Positions 9,254-18,843 are shown, numbered from the stretch's first letter. The stretch is 64,000 nt of DNA from an uncultured Trueperaceae bacterium (GCA_937873495.1 CALMXZ010000002.1:152640-216639), one strand, 5' to 3'. A program made the numbers and translations. The notes: generated by a model from the sequence alone, not told the origin.

Positions 9254-10591
9254 GTGGGCGGAACGCGGTCACGCACTGCGGCGGTCGGACGCTTCGCGCC
9301 TTCGGGCGCGACGGTCGACGAGCCGCGGCGCATGGCGCTCAGCGTGCTCGGCCGCCTGCGTGGTGGCGCCTTCCTGGCACCCACGCTGCACGAGCTCCTG
9401 AGCGCCGCGCCGTTCGACCGGGCCGGGCGGGGGCTCGTCACCGACCTCAGCTACGGCGTCGCCAGGCGCATGATCGAGCTCGACGCGGTGTTGGCGCCGC
9501 TGCTCAAGCGCCCCGACCGCCTGCCGCCGACGGTGATGGACGCGTTGCGGCTCGGCGCTTTCGAGGTGGTGCACCGGGGCACGCCGCCGTACGCCGCCGT
9601 CGACGCCTGGGTCGGCATCGTCAAGCGCGAGGCACCCGGGCTGGCCGGCCTCGTCAACGCGGTCCTGCGGCGCGTGGCGCCGCTGCCTGCCGGCGGGCCT
9701 TCCCACACCGCCGCCGCTCTGCGCACCTCACTGCCCGTGTGGCTGTACGAGCGCTTCGGTACCGCGCTCGGAGCCCGCGCCTCCGAGGCCGCAGAGGCCA
9801 TGCTCGAGCCGGAGCCGCTCTGGCTGACGGCGTTCGACCCGGCGGCCCGGACCGCCCTCGAGGCGGACGCCGCCGGCGTGGCAGCCTACGGCCCGGCCCG
9901 GCCGGGCCGGCCCGGCTCGTTGCGGGTCATGGCGCCCATGAGCGTCGACCGCCTCGCGGCCTTCACCAGCGGCCTCGTGCAGCCCCAGAACCCTGCCTCC
10001 CTGCAGGTTGCGTTGCTCCTCGACCCGCCGCCCGGGGCGCGCGTCCTCGACCTGGCGAGCGGGAGGGGCGTGAAGAGCGCGGTGCTCGCCGCGCTCGGCG
10101 CCGACGTGTGCGCCGTGGAGCTCGACCCGCGCCGTTCGGCCGCCGCCGAGCGCAACCTGCGGCGCCTCGGCCTACGGGTGCGGCACGTGAGCGCGGACCT
10201 GACGCGCCCGCTCGACGTCGCCCCCGCGCTGCACGTCCTCCTCGACGCGCCGTGCAGCGGCACGGGCACGCTGCGAGGCCACCCGGAGATCAAACTGCGG
10301 CTGACCCCCGAGGGCGTCGCCGCCGCGGCCGAGACTCAGGCGCGCATGCTCGAGACGGCGGCGGCCGTGGTAGCTCCAGGCGGCGTGCTCCAGTACGCCG
10401 TCTGCGCCCTCACGCCGGAGGAGGGTACTGAGGTCGTGGCGCGCTTCCTTGCCTCGAGCCACGGCCGCGGGTTCGCCGCGGAGTCGTTCGAGCTGCCCCT
10501 CCCGACGCACGCGGCGGAGCACGGCCGCTACACCCTGCCCTTGGAGGGGCTCGACGGCTTCTACGTCGCGCGCTTGCGTAGGGCGGCTTGA
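9254..10591 (+). CDS. rsmB: RsmB-type 16S rRNA m5C methyltransferase (NusB domain + NOL1/NOP2/Sun)
   Basis: This 445-residue protein has a NusB-like RNA-binding domain at about 28-145 and a SAM-dependent RNA cytosine-C5 methyltransferase domain. The SAM motif is VLDLASGRGVKSAVLAALGA. The catalytic motifs are LLDAPCSGTGTLRGHPE (motif IV, PCSG) and QYAVCALTPEEG, where the second cysteine supplies the nucleophile. Architecture and length fit RsmB, which modifies C967 of 16S rRNA, although an RsmF-like target cannot be excluded. The GTG start at 9254 is supported by the -10 box 6 nt upstream. An internal ATG at 9332 would cut off the start of the NusB domain. Confidence 0.88.
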   Translation: MGGTRSRTAAVGRFAPSGATVDEPRRMALSVLGRLRGGAFLAPTLHELLSAAPFDRAGRGLVTDLSYGVARRMIELDAVLAPLLKRPDRLPPTVMDALRLGAFEVVHRGTPPYAAVDAWVGIVKREAPGLAGLVNAVLRRVAPLPAGGPSHTAAALRTSLPVWLYERFGTALGARASEAAEAMLEPEPLWLTAFDPAARTALEADAAGVAAYGPARPGRPGSLRVMAPMSVDRLAAFTSGLVQPQNPASLQVALLLDPPPGARVLDLASGRGVKSAVLAALGADVCAVELDPRRSAAAERNLRRLGLRVRHVSADLTRPLDVAPALHVLLDAPCSGTGTLRGHPEIKLRLTPEGVAAAAETQARMLETAAAVVAPGGVLQYAVCALTPEEGTEVVARFLASSHGRGFAAESFELPLPTHAAEHGRYTLPLEGLDGFYVARLRRAA

Positions 10592-10617
10592 GCAGGACCC
10601 GGGCGGCCGCGAAGCGG

Positions 10618-10623
10618 TACCCT
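10618..10623 (+). promoter_or_regulatory. Leaderless -10 box for MBL hydrolase
   Basis: TACCCT lies 5 nt before the ATG at 10629, with no ribosome-binding site. It falls in the short gap after the rRNA methyltransferase and would allow separate transcription of the two MBL genes. Confidence 0.5.
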
Positions 10624-10628
10624 GGCCC

Positions 10629-11654
10629 ATGTCGAGCGAGGGAACACGTAACGCCGCGCCCGCGGCAGGCGCCGTGGCGGTCGCCGAGGCCGCGCCTGGC
10701 CAGAGGCCCGTGTCTGTCCAACTCTCCGAGCGCGTCCACGCCGTGCCGGGGGGCGTCAACTGCGCCATCGTCGACGCGGGAGACGGCCGCGCGCTCCTAG
10801 TCGACAGCGGTCAGGACAAGGAGTACGGACGCAAGGTCCGCAAGGCGCTCGACGCGCTCGGGCTGGAGTTGGCCGTCATCCTCGCCACGCACTCGCACGC
10901 CGACCATTACGGCGGCAACGCCTACCTCCTCAGGCAGTTTCCTGACGCGCGGGTCTGGGCACCCGAGATCGAGGCGGACATCATCCGCACCCCGATGCTC
11001 GAGCCCATCTACCTCTTCCACGGTGCCAAGCCGTTGCCCGAACTCACCAGCAAGTGGCTGCAGGCCGAAGCCTCCCCGGTCCACCGCATCGTGGGCGCCG
11101 GTCACGAGGTCGTCGGCGGCGTCGGCCTGGAGCTGCTCGACGTGAGGGGGCACGCCCACAGGCAGCTGGCCGTGGTCGTCGACGACGTGCTACTGGCCGC
11201 GGACGCCGTGTTCGGCGCCGAGACGTTGGAGAAGTACCCGATCCCGTTCGCGCAGGACGTGGTGGGCCAACTGCGCGCCTACGAGACGGTGGCCGGGGTG
11301 GACGCCAGGGTCCTCCTCCCCGGCCACGGCGCCCCGACCGGCGACATCGCCGGCGTGGCCGAGGCTAACCGCCTGTCCGTGCTCCTGGCGGCCGACGCCG
11401 TCCTGGCCGCCTGCGCCGTGGCCGGAGCGCCCATCGGCACTAGCACCGAGGACGTGGTGGTGCGCTCCGCCGAGAGCCTTGGCGTCGCTCTCGACGACCT
11501 GGCGCGCTATCACCTCAACTTCTGCGTCGTGTCCGCCCACCTCGGGCGGCTCCGCGAGCTGGGCGAGATCACTTGCGCGGTCGAGGCCGGGCGCCTCGTA
11601 TGGCGGCGTGGCGCGCCCTCCGCCGATAGCGTCGAGAAGGGCGGGGTCGCATGA
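10629..11654 (+). CDS. MBL-fold metallohydrolase
   Basis: This 341-residue metallo-beta-lactamase-fold enzyme has the zinc motif THSHADHYGGN at about residues 91-101, a downstream HAHRQLAVVVDDVLLAADAV segment with ligand His/Asp, and LLPGHGAP. The domain begins 'HAVPGGVNCAIVDAGDGRALLVDSG', as in glyoxalase-II-like hydrolases. The C-terminal part (about 250-341) resembles the helical extension of thioesterase-like MBL proteins. The substrate cannot be assigned. The longer open frame from 10449 overlaps rsmB and is rejected. Its stop overlaps the next ATG by 4 nt, so the two MBL genes are coupled. Confidence 0.85.
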   Translation: MSSEGTRNAAPAAGAVAVAEAAPGQRPVSVQLSERVHAVPGGVNCAIVDAGDGRALLVDSGQDKEYGRKVRKALDALGLELAVILATHSHADHYGGNAYLLRQFPDARVWAPEIEADIIRTPMLEPIYLFHGAKPLPELTSKWLQAEASPVHRIVGAGHEVVGGVGLELLDVRGHAHRQLAVVVDDVLLAADAVFGAETLEKYPIPFAQDVVGQLRAYETVAGVDARVLLPGHGAPTGDIAGVAEANRLSVLLAADAVLAACAVAGAPIGTSTEDVVVRSAESLGVALDDLARYHLNFCVVSAHLGRLRELGEITCAVEAGRLVWRRGAPSADSVEKGGVA

Positions 11655-13027
11655 GGCTCACGAGCGCCGGCGCCGCGCGCACGGTCACGGGCAGCTGTCA
11701 CCACCTGGATCTCGGCGACTTCCAGCTCGTCGTCGACTGCGGCCTCTTCCAGGGCGGGGCCGAGCTGGACGCGCTCAACCGCGCGCCCTTCCCGTTCGAG
11801 CCGCGTGGTCTCGGCAGCGTGCTCGTCACCCACGGGCACCTCGACCATGTCGGCCGCCTGCCCCTGCTCGTCAAGGCGGGCTACCAAGGCAGCTTCCTCG
11901 CCACCAAGGCGACGGTCGATGTGGCCGCCATCATCCTCCGGGACGCGGCCAAGATCCAGGAGGAGGACTTCGAGCGCGACCTGCGCAAGGCGCGCCGCGC
12001 CGGACGCGAGGCCGAGCTGCAGGGTCCGCTCTACACCGTGGCGGACGCCGAGGCGGCCATCGCCCGCTTCCAGAGCGTGGCGATGCACGAGGCCGTGCGC
12101 GTCGCCGACGGCGTCACGGCGACGTTCAGGCCGGCGGGCCACATCCTCGGCAGCGCCTACATCGAGCTCCAGACGCGCGCGGCCCGGGTCGTCTTCTCCG
12201 GCGATCTCGGCAACCGCGAGAGCAGCATCCAGGCGCCGACCGAGCCGCCGAGCCGGTGCGACGTGCTCGTGATCGAGTCAACCTACGCCGATCAGACGCA
12301 TCCGACGCGGGCCGAGACGGAGGCCCGCTTCCGCGCCGCGCTCGGGCGCTCGCTCGCCAAGGGCGGCAACGTCATGATCCCGACGTTCGCGGCCGAGCGC
12401 GCCCAGCAGGTCCTCTACCTCCTGAACCGCCTCATGAGCGCCGGGCAGGCCCCGAGGTTGCCTGTCTTCCTCGACTCGCCCATGGCCGCGAAGATGACGC
12501 GCCTGTACCAGGAGTGCGCCTGCGACTTCCGCCCTGAGATAGCGGCCCTCATAGACGCCGGCGAGGACCCGTTCGAGCCGCCGACGCTCCGCTACGCCGT
12601 CACCGCAGACGACTCCAAGGCCATCAACGAGGTCGAAGGCGGGGCGGTCATCATCGCCGGTTCCGGCATGATGACCGGCGGTCGCATCAGGCACCACCTC
12701 AAGCACAACCTATGGCGCGAGGAGGCGACCCTCATCGTGGTCGGTTACCAGGCGCACGGCACGCTCGGCAGGGTCCTCCTTGACGGCGCCAAGCGCGTCA
12801 AGCTGTTCGGTGAGGAGGTCGTCGTGCGGGCGGCGATCGAGAACATCAAGGGGTTCTCCGCGCACGCCGATCGCGACGACCTCCTGGCGTTCCTCACCCC
12901 GACCGACGCGGCGCACGTGCTTCTCGTCCACGGGGAGCCCGAGGTCATGGACGGCTTCGCCGCTGAGCTCCGCCAGACGGGGCGCCGGGTTTCGCTACCA
13001 GAGCTCGGTGTGCCACTGGACCTGTGA
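11651..13027 (+). CDS. MBL-fold/beta-CASP ribonuclease family protein (CPSF73/YSH1-like)
   Basis: This 458-residue protein has the RNA-specific MBL plus beta-CASP architecture. The zinc motif is THGHLDHVGRLP, and FSGDLGNRESSI supplies an acidic ligand. The beta-CASP region has IPTFAAERAQQVLYLLNRL, SGMMTGGRIRHHL and a final FSAHADRDDLL. It lacks the RNase J C-terminal domain, so it belongs to the COG1236-like group and is probably an RNA endonuclease or exonuclease. It overlaps the upstream MBL gene by 4 nt. Its last 12 codons are repeated twice, out of frame, just downstream. Confidence 0.88.
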   Translation: MRLTSAGAARTVTGSCHHLDLGDFQLVVDCGLFQGGAELDALNRAPFPFEPRGLGSVLVTHGHLDHVGRLPLLVKAGYQGSFLATKATVDVAAIILRDAAKIQEEDFERDLRKARRAGREAELQGPLYTVADAEAAIARFQSVAMHEAVRVADGVTATFRPAGHILGSAYIELQTRAARVVFSGDLGNRESSIQAPTEPPSRCDVLVIESTYADQTHPTRAETEARFRAALGRSLAKGGNVMIPTFAAERAQQVLYLLNRLMSAGQAPRLPVFLDSPMAAKMTRLYQECACDFRPEIAALIDAGEDPFEPPTLRYAVTADDSKAINEVEGGAVIIAGSGMMTGGRIRHHLKHNLWREEATLIVVGYQAHGTLGRVLLDGAKRVKLFGEEVVVRAAIENIKGFSAHADRDDLLAFLTPTDAAHVLLVHGEPEVMDGFAAELRQTGRRVSLPELGVPLDL

Positions 13028-13159
13028 GCGGGGGGCGCCCCTGCGCCAGGTCTCGCTGCCGGAGTTGGGTGTGCCGCTCGACTTGTGAGCGGGGGGCGCC
13101 CCTGCGCCAGGTCTCGCTGCCGGAGCTCCGTGTGCTGCTGGAGTCGTGAGCCGTGGGGC
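12989..13159 (+). repeat. Triplicated 61-bp unit covering the 3' end of the beta-CASP gene
   Basis: Copies begin at 12989, 13050 and 13111 (period 61 bp). Each contains the coding end for VSLPELGVPLDL plus a stop, then the hairpin-forming GGGGCGCCCC and TGCGCCAG. The third copy is diverged and truncated. Because 61 is not a multiple of three, each copy lies in a new frame and restores the same C-terminus and stop if read through from a matching frame. The pattern suggests tandem duplication of the gene end with its terminator-like hairpin. Confidence 0.9.
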
Positions 13160-13221
13160 GCACGACCCCGCAGTCAGCCACATTACGGAGCCGATGAGCA
13201 GGTTGGGGGTTTACTAGTCGC

Positions 13222-15621
13222 ATGGATTGGGAACTGCCAGTTATCGCGCTTCGCAGCCAGGTGGTGCTGCCGCGCACTCTCGAGAACGTGGACGTCGGCC
13301 GGCCGAAGTCCAAGCGCGCCCTCGAAGAGGCGCAGGCGGGCGACAACCGCGTGCTGCTCGTCGTCCAGCGCGACTCGCGCATCGACGACCCCAACGAGTC
13401 CGACCTCTACTCGGTCGGCACCCTCGCCGTGGTCAAGCAGGTCATCCGCCTACCGAACGACACCCTCCAGGTCCTCGTCGAGGGTCGGGACCGCGCCACC
13501 ATCGAGGAGTACGTGCAAGGCTCCGCGCTCCGGGCCCGCGTCTCGACCATCACCGAGGTGGGGGTCGACAGGCAGGACGAGAAGGTCATGGCGCTCGTCG
13601 AGCAGGTCAAGGTCGCCTTCGGCGAGTATGCGCAGCAGAACAAGAACATGCGCCTCGACTCGTTCCACCTGGAGAACCTCCGCGCTATGAAGGAGCCCGG
13701 CTCCCTCGCCGACGTGGTGGCCAAGTTCGCCACCTGGGACGTGGCGGACAAGCAGGCCGCCCTCGAGGAGGCCTCCGCGGTCAAGCGCCTCGAGCTCGTC
13801 TTCGGGTTCCTCACCCGCGATCTCGAGCGCTTCGATACCGAGAAGGAGATCAGCGCCCGCGTCAAGCAGCAGATGGACTCGAACCAGCGCGAGTACTACT
13901 TGCGCGAGAAGATGAAGGCCATCCAGAAGGAGCTCGGCTCGGGCGAGGAGAGCGAAGGCGAGGAGCTGCGGGCCAAGGTGGATGCCAAGAACCTGCCCGA
14001 GCACGCCAAGGAGCGGGCCCTCAAGGAGATCGACCGGCTCGAGAAGATGGCCGGCGGCTCGCCAGAGGCCACCGTGGTGCGCACCTACGTCGACACCCTC
14101 CTCGAACTCCCATGGAGCGAGATCGACGAGGAGCACCTCGACATCGGCAACAGCCAGAAGGTGCTCGACGAGGACCATTACGCGCTGGAGGAGCCCAAGG
14201 AGCGCATCCTGGAGTTCCTGGCCGTGCGGCAGCTCACGAAGGACGTGGAGTCGGCCGATTACAAGGCGCCCATCCTCTGCCTCGTCGGACCCCCGGGCGT
14301 CGGCAAGACGAGCCTAGGGAAGTCCATCGCGCGCAGCCTCGGGCGCAAGTTCGTGCGCATGAGCCTGGGCGGCGTGCGCGACGAGGCCGAGATCAGGGGC
14401 CACCGCCGCACCTATATCGGCAGCCTCCCTGGCCGCATCATCCAGGGGATGAAGACGGCCGGCACGATCAACCCGGTCTTCCTGCTCGACGAGGTCGACA
14501 AGATGACGGCCGATTTCCGGGGCGACCCGTCGTCCGCGCTCCTCGAGGTCCTCGACCCCGAACAGAACAACACGTTCGCCGACCACTACCTCGAGATCCC
14601 CTACGACCTCTCGAAGGTCATGTTCATCACGACGGCCAACACCCTCTCCACCATCCCCCGGCCGCTCCTAGACCGCATGGAGGTCATCCAGATCCCCGGC
14701 TACACGCTCGTCGAGAAGCTGGAGATCGCCAAGCGCTACCGTGTGCCCCGCCAGCTCCGCGACCACGGTCTGGCCGAGCACCTCGCGTTCGACGACGGCG
14801 CCATCCGCCGCGTCGTCACGGAGTACACGCGCGAGGCCGGGGTGCGCAACCTCGACAGGCTCATCGCCAAGGCCGCCCGCAAGTCGGCCAAGGAGTACCT
14901 CACCGGGCCGTGGGAGGGCGTGCGCAACGTCGACTCCGACGCCGTCCGCGTCCTCCTCGGCGTGCCGCCCTACCGCGACGAGCAGGCCGAGAAGCAACCG
15001 CAGGTCGGCTTGGCGCACGGGCTCGCCTGGACGTCGGTCGGGGGCGTGACGCTCGACATCGAGACGGTCGCCGTCTCCGGCAAGGGCGTGACGACCCTGA
15101 CCGGTCAGCTGGGCGACGTCATGAAAGAGAGCGCCCAGGCCGGCATAGCCTTCCTGCGCAAGCACGCCGAGGAGTACGGCATCGCCCCGGACTTCCACGA
15201 GAAGCGCGACCTGCACGTGCACGTGCTGGAAGGCGCCACGCCGAAGGACGGCCCCTCCGCCGGCATCGCCATCGCGAGCGCGGTCGTCAGCGCCCTGACC
15301 GGCCGACCCCTGCGTGGCGACGTCGCCATGACGGGCGAGATCACGTTGCGCGGCCGCGTCCTGCCCATCGGCGGCGTGAAGGAGAAGCTCCTCGCGGCGC
15401 ACCAGGCCGGCATTGGCACGGTCATCCTGCCCAAGGACAACGAGGCGAACCTGGAGGAGGTGCCAAGCGTCATCCTCGAGGACCTCGAGGTGGTGGCGGT
15501 GAGCGACTTCCGCCAGGTCCTCGACATCATGCTGCTGCCGGAGGAGCAAGGCGATAGCGTCGGGGCGTTCGTGCCGCCGGCCGCCGACCGGCAGGGGGCG
15601 CAGCCGGGCACCCCCGGCTGA
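13222..15621 (+). CDS. lon: ATP-dependent protease Lon
   Basis: This 799-residue LonA protease degrades misfolded and regulatory proteins in the cytosol. It has an N-terminal substrate-binding domain (about 1-300 with a coiled coil), then an AAA+ module with Walker [14 protein letters not shown] near 356, Walker [11 protein letters not shown], and a C-terminal protease domain. The Ser-Lys dyad is intact: PKDGPSAG with Ser679, and GGVKEK with Lys722, the same numbering as in E. coli. The N-terminal start [11 protein letters not shown] aligns with the family start. A weak GGGGG lies 10 nt upstream, after the 61-bp repeats. Confidence 0.97.
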   Translation: MDWELPVIALRSQVVLPRTLENVDVGRPKSKRALEEAQAGDNRVLLVVQRDSRIDDPNESDLYSVGTLAVVKQVIRLPNDTLQVLVEGRDRATIEEYVQGSALRARVSTITEVGVDRQDEKVMALVEQVKVAFGEYAQQNKNMRLDSFHLENLRAMKEPGSLADVVAKFATWDVADKQAALEEASAVKRLELVFGFLTRDLERFDTEKEISARVKQQMDSNQREYYLREKMKAIQKELGSGEESEGEELRAKVDAKNLPEHAKERALKEIDRLEKMAGGSPEATVVRTYVDTLLELPWSEIDEEHLDIGNSQKVLDEDHYALEEPKERILEFLAVRQLTKDVESADYKAPILCLVGPPGVGKTSLGKSIARSLGRKFVRMSLGGVRDEAEIRGHRRTYIGSLPGRIIQGMKTAGTINPVFLLDEVDKMTADFRGDPSSALLEVLDPEQNNTFADHYLEIPYDLSKVMFITTANTLSTIPRPLLDRMEVIQIPGYTLVEKLEIAKRYRVPRQLRDHGLAEHLAFDDGAIRRVVTEYTREAGVRNLDRLIAKAARKSAKEYLTGPWEGVRNVDSDAVRVLLGVPPYRDEQAEKQPQVGLAHGLAWTSVGGVTLDIETVAVSGKGVTTLTGQLGDVMKESAQAGIAFLRKHAEEYGIAPDFHEKRDLHVHVLEGATPKDGPSAGIAIASAVVSALTGRPLRGDVAMTGEITLRGRVLPIGGVKEKLLAAHQAGIGTVILPKDNEANLEEVPSVILEDLEVVAVSDFRQVLDIMLLPEEQGDSVGAFVPPAADRQGAQPGTPG
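15601..15620. terminator. Hairpin at the lon 3' end
   Basis: CAGCCGGG and CCCGGCTG form an 8-bp stem with a 4-nt loop that overlaps the lon stop codon and faces the convergent yjjX gene. There is no clear T-tract, so termination may be weak or factor-assisted. Confidence 0.55.
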
Positions 15622-15630
15622 CCGACAGGC

Positions 15631-16296
15631 CTAGACCCCGCGCGGCTCCGGTGCCAACCACGGCATCAGGGCCAGCAGCACCGCCTGCACGTACAGATCG
15701 GACCGCGACACGAGGCCCCGGGTCAGCACGCCAGCTGCCCCGGGGCCGTCTTTCGCCCGCTCGAGCCCGTAGGCGGCGTCGAGCGCCGTACCGAGCTCCT
15801 GGCCGGCCGAGACGCGCTGGGCGAGGAACGGCGGCACCTCGAACGTCGCGCTGCGGGCTGAGCCGAGCCGCCCCGCGCGGTCCGTCACGACGACCCAGGC
15901 GCTGGTGTACAACCGGCCGCCTGAAGCCGGACCGTTCGCGTCCGGAGCCGCACGGGCGCCGCCGGCGCCGTTCTCCGACCAGTGGCGGCCGACGCCCGCC
16001 TCGATGCCGACGCCCAGCTGCGCGCCTGGCACGAGCGCCAGCGCGCCGCGGGCCCGGGTGAGGGCCCCGGCGTACGTCTCGTCGTCGCCTACCGGTTGTG
16101 CCGGCACGCCCGACGGCGTGTTCACGTGCGTCACCGCGACGAAGTGCCCGTGCACCTTCCGTAACGCGCTCTCCACCGCCCGGACCTTCGCCGGGCTGGT
16201 CGACCCGAGAACGACGTAGCGCATGCTCGCCAGCACGCTCTCGGACGGGGCTCCGAACGCGTCGTCGCCGGTCTCCGCCGGTCGGTCGTCGTCCAT
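15631..16296 (-). CDS. yjjX: Inosine/xanthosine triphosphatase (YjjX/DUF84 family)
   Basis: This 221-residue protein hydrolyses non-canonical ITP/XTP to protect nucleotide pools. Motifs are VVLGSTSPAKVRAVESAL at the N-terminus, DDETYAGALTRARGAL, GVGIEAGV, TSAWVVVTDRAGRLG and RAKDGPGAAGVLTRG. An Asn/Ala-rich insert near 115-130 is unusual. The ATG at 16296 immediately follows the manA stop (TGAATGG) and has GGGAGGGAG upstream, so I keep this start although the conserved domain begins at an internal ATG (16224). Confidence 0.85.
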   Translation of the reverse strand: MDDDRPAETGDDAFGAPSESVLASMRYVVLGSTSPAKVRAVESALRKVHGHFVAVTHVNTPSGVPAQPVGDDETYAGALTRARGALALVPGAQLGVGIEAGVGRHWSENGAGGARAAPDANGPASGGRLYTSAWVVVTDRAGRLGSARSATFEVPPFLAQRVSAGQELGTALDAAYGLERAKDGPGAAGVLTRGLVSRSDLYVQAVLLALMPWLAPEPRGV

Positions 16297-17358
16297 TCAG
16301 GCTCCCTCCCCCACCGCCGCCCTGAGGACGTCGCCGTCGCCCTCCAGGGCGTAGCCGCCGAGGCCCGCAGGCAGTACGACCGCCGCGCCACGCTCCAACG
16401 GCAGTGTGTGACCCGCGGCGGACAGGCGCGCAGAGCCGCTGGTCAGGACTATTAGCTCGAGGGAGCGGGCGGTCGTTGCGTCGGACGCTGGGGCGGCCGG
16501 TGTCAGCCGGCGCGCGTCGAGCACGAACTCGGGCAGCTCCACCGCTCGGCGCCACTCGCCCGGTTCGAAGGTAGCACTGCGGGGCCGGTAGGGCCCGCCG
16601 GTCAGGTCCGCTACTGCCAGCGCGTGCTCCACGTGCAACTCGCGCGGCTTGCCGTCCGCCCCGGTTCGCCCGTAGTCGTAGAGCCGGTAGGTGAGGTCGC
16701 TCGCCTGCTGGATCTCGAACAGGAAGCACCCGGCACCCACGGCGTGCACCGTGCCGGCCGGGTTGACGACCACGTCGCCTGCGCGCACGCCGACGCGATG
16801 TAGCAGGTCCGCGAACGTGCCGTCGGCCAACGCCGCGCGCGCCTGCGCCTCGCTCACGTCGCGCACGAAGCCGCGCAGCACGGTCGCCCCCGGGCCGCAC
16901 TCGAGCATGAGCCAGGCTTCCGCTTTGCCCAGGTGGCCGCTGGCGGCCTCGACCGTCGCGGCGTAGGCGTCGTCGGGGTGCACCTGCACGGAGAGGTCGG
17001 CGGCCGCGTCGAGGAACTTGGCGAGCAAGGGCACGCGGGCCCCGTAGCGCTCGAACGGGGCGGCGCCCACCAACGCCGCTCCGTGGGTCGCGGCCACCGT
17101 GCCAAGCGTGAGCCCGGCGTACCGACCGTTCTCGACGCGGTTGTCGGCGTCGACCAGCCAACACTCCCCTACTGGCTCCCCGGCGGGCCCGCTCACCGGG
17201 GCCGCGGCGGACCCGGCGCCGAGCCACTCGGCGAGGCGGGCGCCGCCCCAGATGCGCCTGTACAGGTGCGGGCGCAGCAGCAGCGGGTACGCCTCGAACC
17301 CCGCTGCCGTGCCGCCGGAGACGGTCGCTCCGACGGAGGCGGTCGCTCCGACGGTCAT
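16297..17358 (-). CDS. manA: Mannose-6-phosphate isomerase, class I
   Basis: This Zn-dependent cupin interconverts mannose-6-P and fructose-6-P. The 353-residue protein starts its conserved region at YPLLLRPHLYRRIWGG. It has the metal motif QVHPDD, the acidic KAEAWLMLECGPGA, and NPAGTVHAVGAG with the fourth zinc ligand. The C-terminus ends in a second cupin (HTLPLERGAAVVLPAG). The short type resembles B. subtilis ManA. It overlaps glcD by 4 nt (ATGA) and is directly followed by yjjX. Confidence 0.92.
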   Translation of the reverse strand: MTVGATASVGATVSGGTAAGFEAYPLLLRPHLYRRIWGGARLAEWLGAGSAAAPVSGPAGEPVGECWLVDADNRVENGRYAGLTLGTVAATHGAALVGAAPFERYGARVPLLAKFLDAAADLSVQVHPDDAYAATVEAASGHLGKAEAWLMLECGPGATVLRGFVRDVSEAQARAALADGTFADLLHRVGVRAGDVVVNPAGTVHAVGAGCFLFEIQQASDLTYRLYDYGRTGADGKPRELHVEHALAVADLTGGPYRPRSATFEPGEWRRAVELPEFVLDARRLTPAAPASDATTARSLELIVLTSGSARLSAAGHTLPLERGAAVVLPAGLGGYALEGDGDVLRAAVGEGA

Positions 17359-18725
17359 CTAGGAGCCCGCACCGGTAGCTTCTTGCCCGGGTTCATGATG
17401 CCGGCCGGGTCGAGGGTCACCTTGATGGCCTGCATGAGGCCGAGCGCCTCACCGTGCTCGCGCTCCATGTACTTCAGCTTGCGTAGGCCCACGCCGTGCT
17501 CGCCCGTGGCGGTGCCGCCAAAGTCGATGGCGCGGTACGTCATGCGGTCGACCACGCCCTGCGCCAGCGCCCGCTCGGCTTCGTCCCCGACGTAGAGCGT
17601 CAGGTGGAAGTTCCCGTCGCCGACGTGACCGACCACGTGCACGTCGAGCCCATGGTCGGCGCAGTCGGCCATGGCGGTGGCGACGGCGGTGGGCAGCTGC
17701 GAGATGGGCACCGCCACGTCGGTGATGATGCTGTCGAGCCCCGGGTGAGCCGCGTTGGCGGCGAACAGCATGGTGTGGCGCGCTTCCCACAGCCGCGCCC
17801 TCTCGCCGGCGTCGGTGGCGGCCTCGAAGGCGGTCGCGCCCGCCTCGGCGGCGAGCTCGCGGGCTATCTCCACCTCGGCCGCGATGCCGGCCGGGTTGCC
17901 GTGGAACTCGAGGAAGATGGTCATCTCTTCCGGGAACGTGGTGCCGGAGTAGGCGTTGACGGCCCTGATGCTCACCGGGTCGATCAGCTCGCAACGCGCC
18001 ACGGGTACACCGGCCTGGATGAGCCTGGTCACGAACGAGGTCGCGGCGAAGGCGTCCGGGAACGGCAGCCTGGCCGCGGCCGCGGCCTCTGGCAAGCCGA
18101 CGAGGCGCAGAGTCACCTCGGTGATCACCCCGAGGGTGCCCTCCGCACCCGTGAACAGGGCGCAGAGGTCGTAGCCGCTCGCGGACTTGCGGGCGCGGTT
18201 GCCGAGGCGCAGCACCTCGCCGGTCGGCGTCACGACCTCGAGGGCGAGCACGTAGTCGCCGGTCGTGCCGTAGCGGACGGCGGCCGTGCCGGACGCGTTG
18301 GTGCTCACCATGCCCCCGAGCGACGCATGCGCGCCCGGGTCGATCGGGAAGAACAGGCCGTGGCGGCGCACGTGGTCGTTGACCCGGGGGTACGTGACGG
18401 CGGGCTGCACGACGACGAGGAGGTCCTCTGGGCGCGACTCGAGGATGCGGTCCAGCCGCCCGAGGTCGAGGGAGATGCCGCCGGCCACGGGCACCGTGTG
18501 GCCTTCCAGGCTCGAGTTGGCAGCGACCGGCGTGACCGGTATGCCCCGTTCGGTCGCGAAGCGCAGCACCCGGCTCACCTCGTCGGTGCTCTGCGGGTAG
18601 ACGACGACAGCCGGCATGACCGCGGCGGCGTACGACTCGCCGCGCGAGTGCTGAGACAGGGCCGCGGCGGTCGTGTCGACGCGATCGGCGCCCAGGAGGA
18701 GCGAGAGTTCGTCTGCGATGGCCAT
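17355..18725 (-). CDS. FAD-binding oxidoreductase (GlcD/D-lactate dehydrogenase family)
   Basis: This 456-residue flavoprotein oxidises a 2-hydroxy acid such as glycolate or D-lactate. The FAD-binding PCMH domain has PVTPVAANSSLEGHTVPV and IDPGAHASLGGMVSTNASGTAAVRYG. The C-terminal FAD-oxidase domain has VVGHVGDGNFHL and GEHGVGLRKLKYM, with the metal and substrate histidines. No GlcE or GlcF subunit is adjacent, so a single-subunit D-lactate-type enzyme is likely. The start at 18725 is preferred to the longer frame because a -10 box lies 7 nt upstream and the domain begins there. Confidence 0.88.
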   Translation of the reverse strand: MAIADELSLLLGADRVDTTAAALSQHSRGESYAAAVMPAVVVYPQSTDEVSRVLRFATERGIPVTPVAANSSLEGHTVPVAGGISLDLGRLDRILESRPEDLLVVVQPAVTYPRVNDHVRRHGLFFPIDPGAHASLGGMVSTNASGTAAVRYGTTGDYVLALEVVTPTGEVLRLGNRARKSASGYDLCALFTGAEGTLGVITEVTLRLVGLPEAAAAARLPFPDAFAATSFVTRLIQAGVPVARCELIDPVSIRAVNAYSGTTFPEEMTIFLEFHGNPAGIAAEVEIARELAAEAGATAFEAATDAGERARLWEARHTMLFAANAAHPGLDSIITDVAVPISQLPTAVATAMADCADHGLDVHVVGHVGDGNFHLTLYVGDEAERALAQGVVDRMTYRAIDFGGTATGEHGVGLRKLKYMEREHGEALGLMQAIKVTLDPAGIMNPGKKLPVRAPR

Positions 18726-18732
18726 GCGCCCC

Positions 18733-18738
18733 ACTGTA
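18733..18738 (-). promoter_or_regulatory. Leaderless -10 box for glcD-like gene
   Basis: TACAGT on the minus strand ends 7 nt before the ATG at 18725, and no ribosome-binding site is present. I see no good -35 element. Confidence 0.6.
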
Positions 18739-18758
18739 ATGCGGGGCGGGTGAGCAAG

Positions 18759-18798
18759 CGTTGTGGGGCACCGACCGGCCGGCCGCTGCCCCACAACG
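18759..18798. terminator. Inverted repeat after the first peptide-binding protein gene
   Basis: A 12-bp perfect inverted repeat (CGTTGTGGGGCA at 18759-18770; complement at 18787-18798) has a 16-nt GGCCGGCC-containing loop. It lies between the binding-protein gene and the glcD promoter. It has no T-tract, so it may act as a terminator or an RNA 3'-stabilising hairpin. Confidence 0.6.
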
Positions 18799-18843
18799 TT
18801 CGCTAGCTTGTTCGGCGGCGCGCCGGGCGGCGGCGCGAGCCGC

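Noticed and set aside
10449..10628. Longer start for the MBL hydrolase
   Set aside because: It overlaps rsmB in another frame and lacks family similarity. The ATG at 10629 has a -10 box 5 nt upstream.
12989..13159. CRISPR-like array
   Set aside because: The three 61-bp units have no variable spacers and are copies of a gene end.
15613..17227. Long alternative minus-strand frame across yjjX and manA
   Set aside because: It is an Arg-rich shadow in a different frame from two well-conserved genes.
17496..18806. Long plus-strand frame opposite the GlcD-like gene
   Set aside because: It is His/Arg/Gly-rich low-complexity shadow translation without family motifs.
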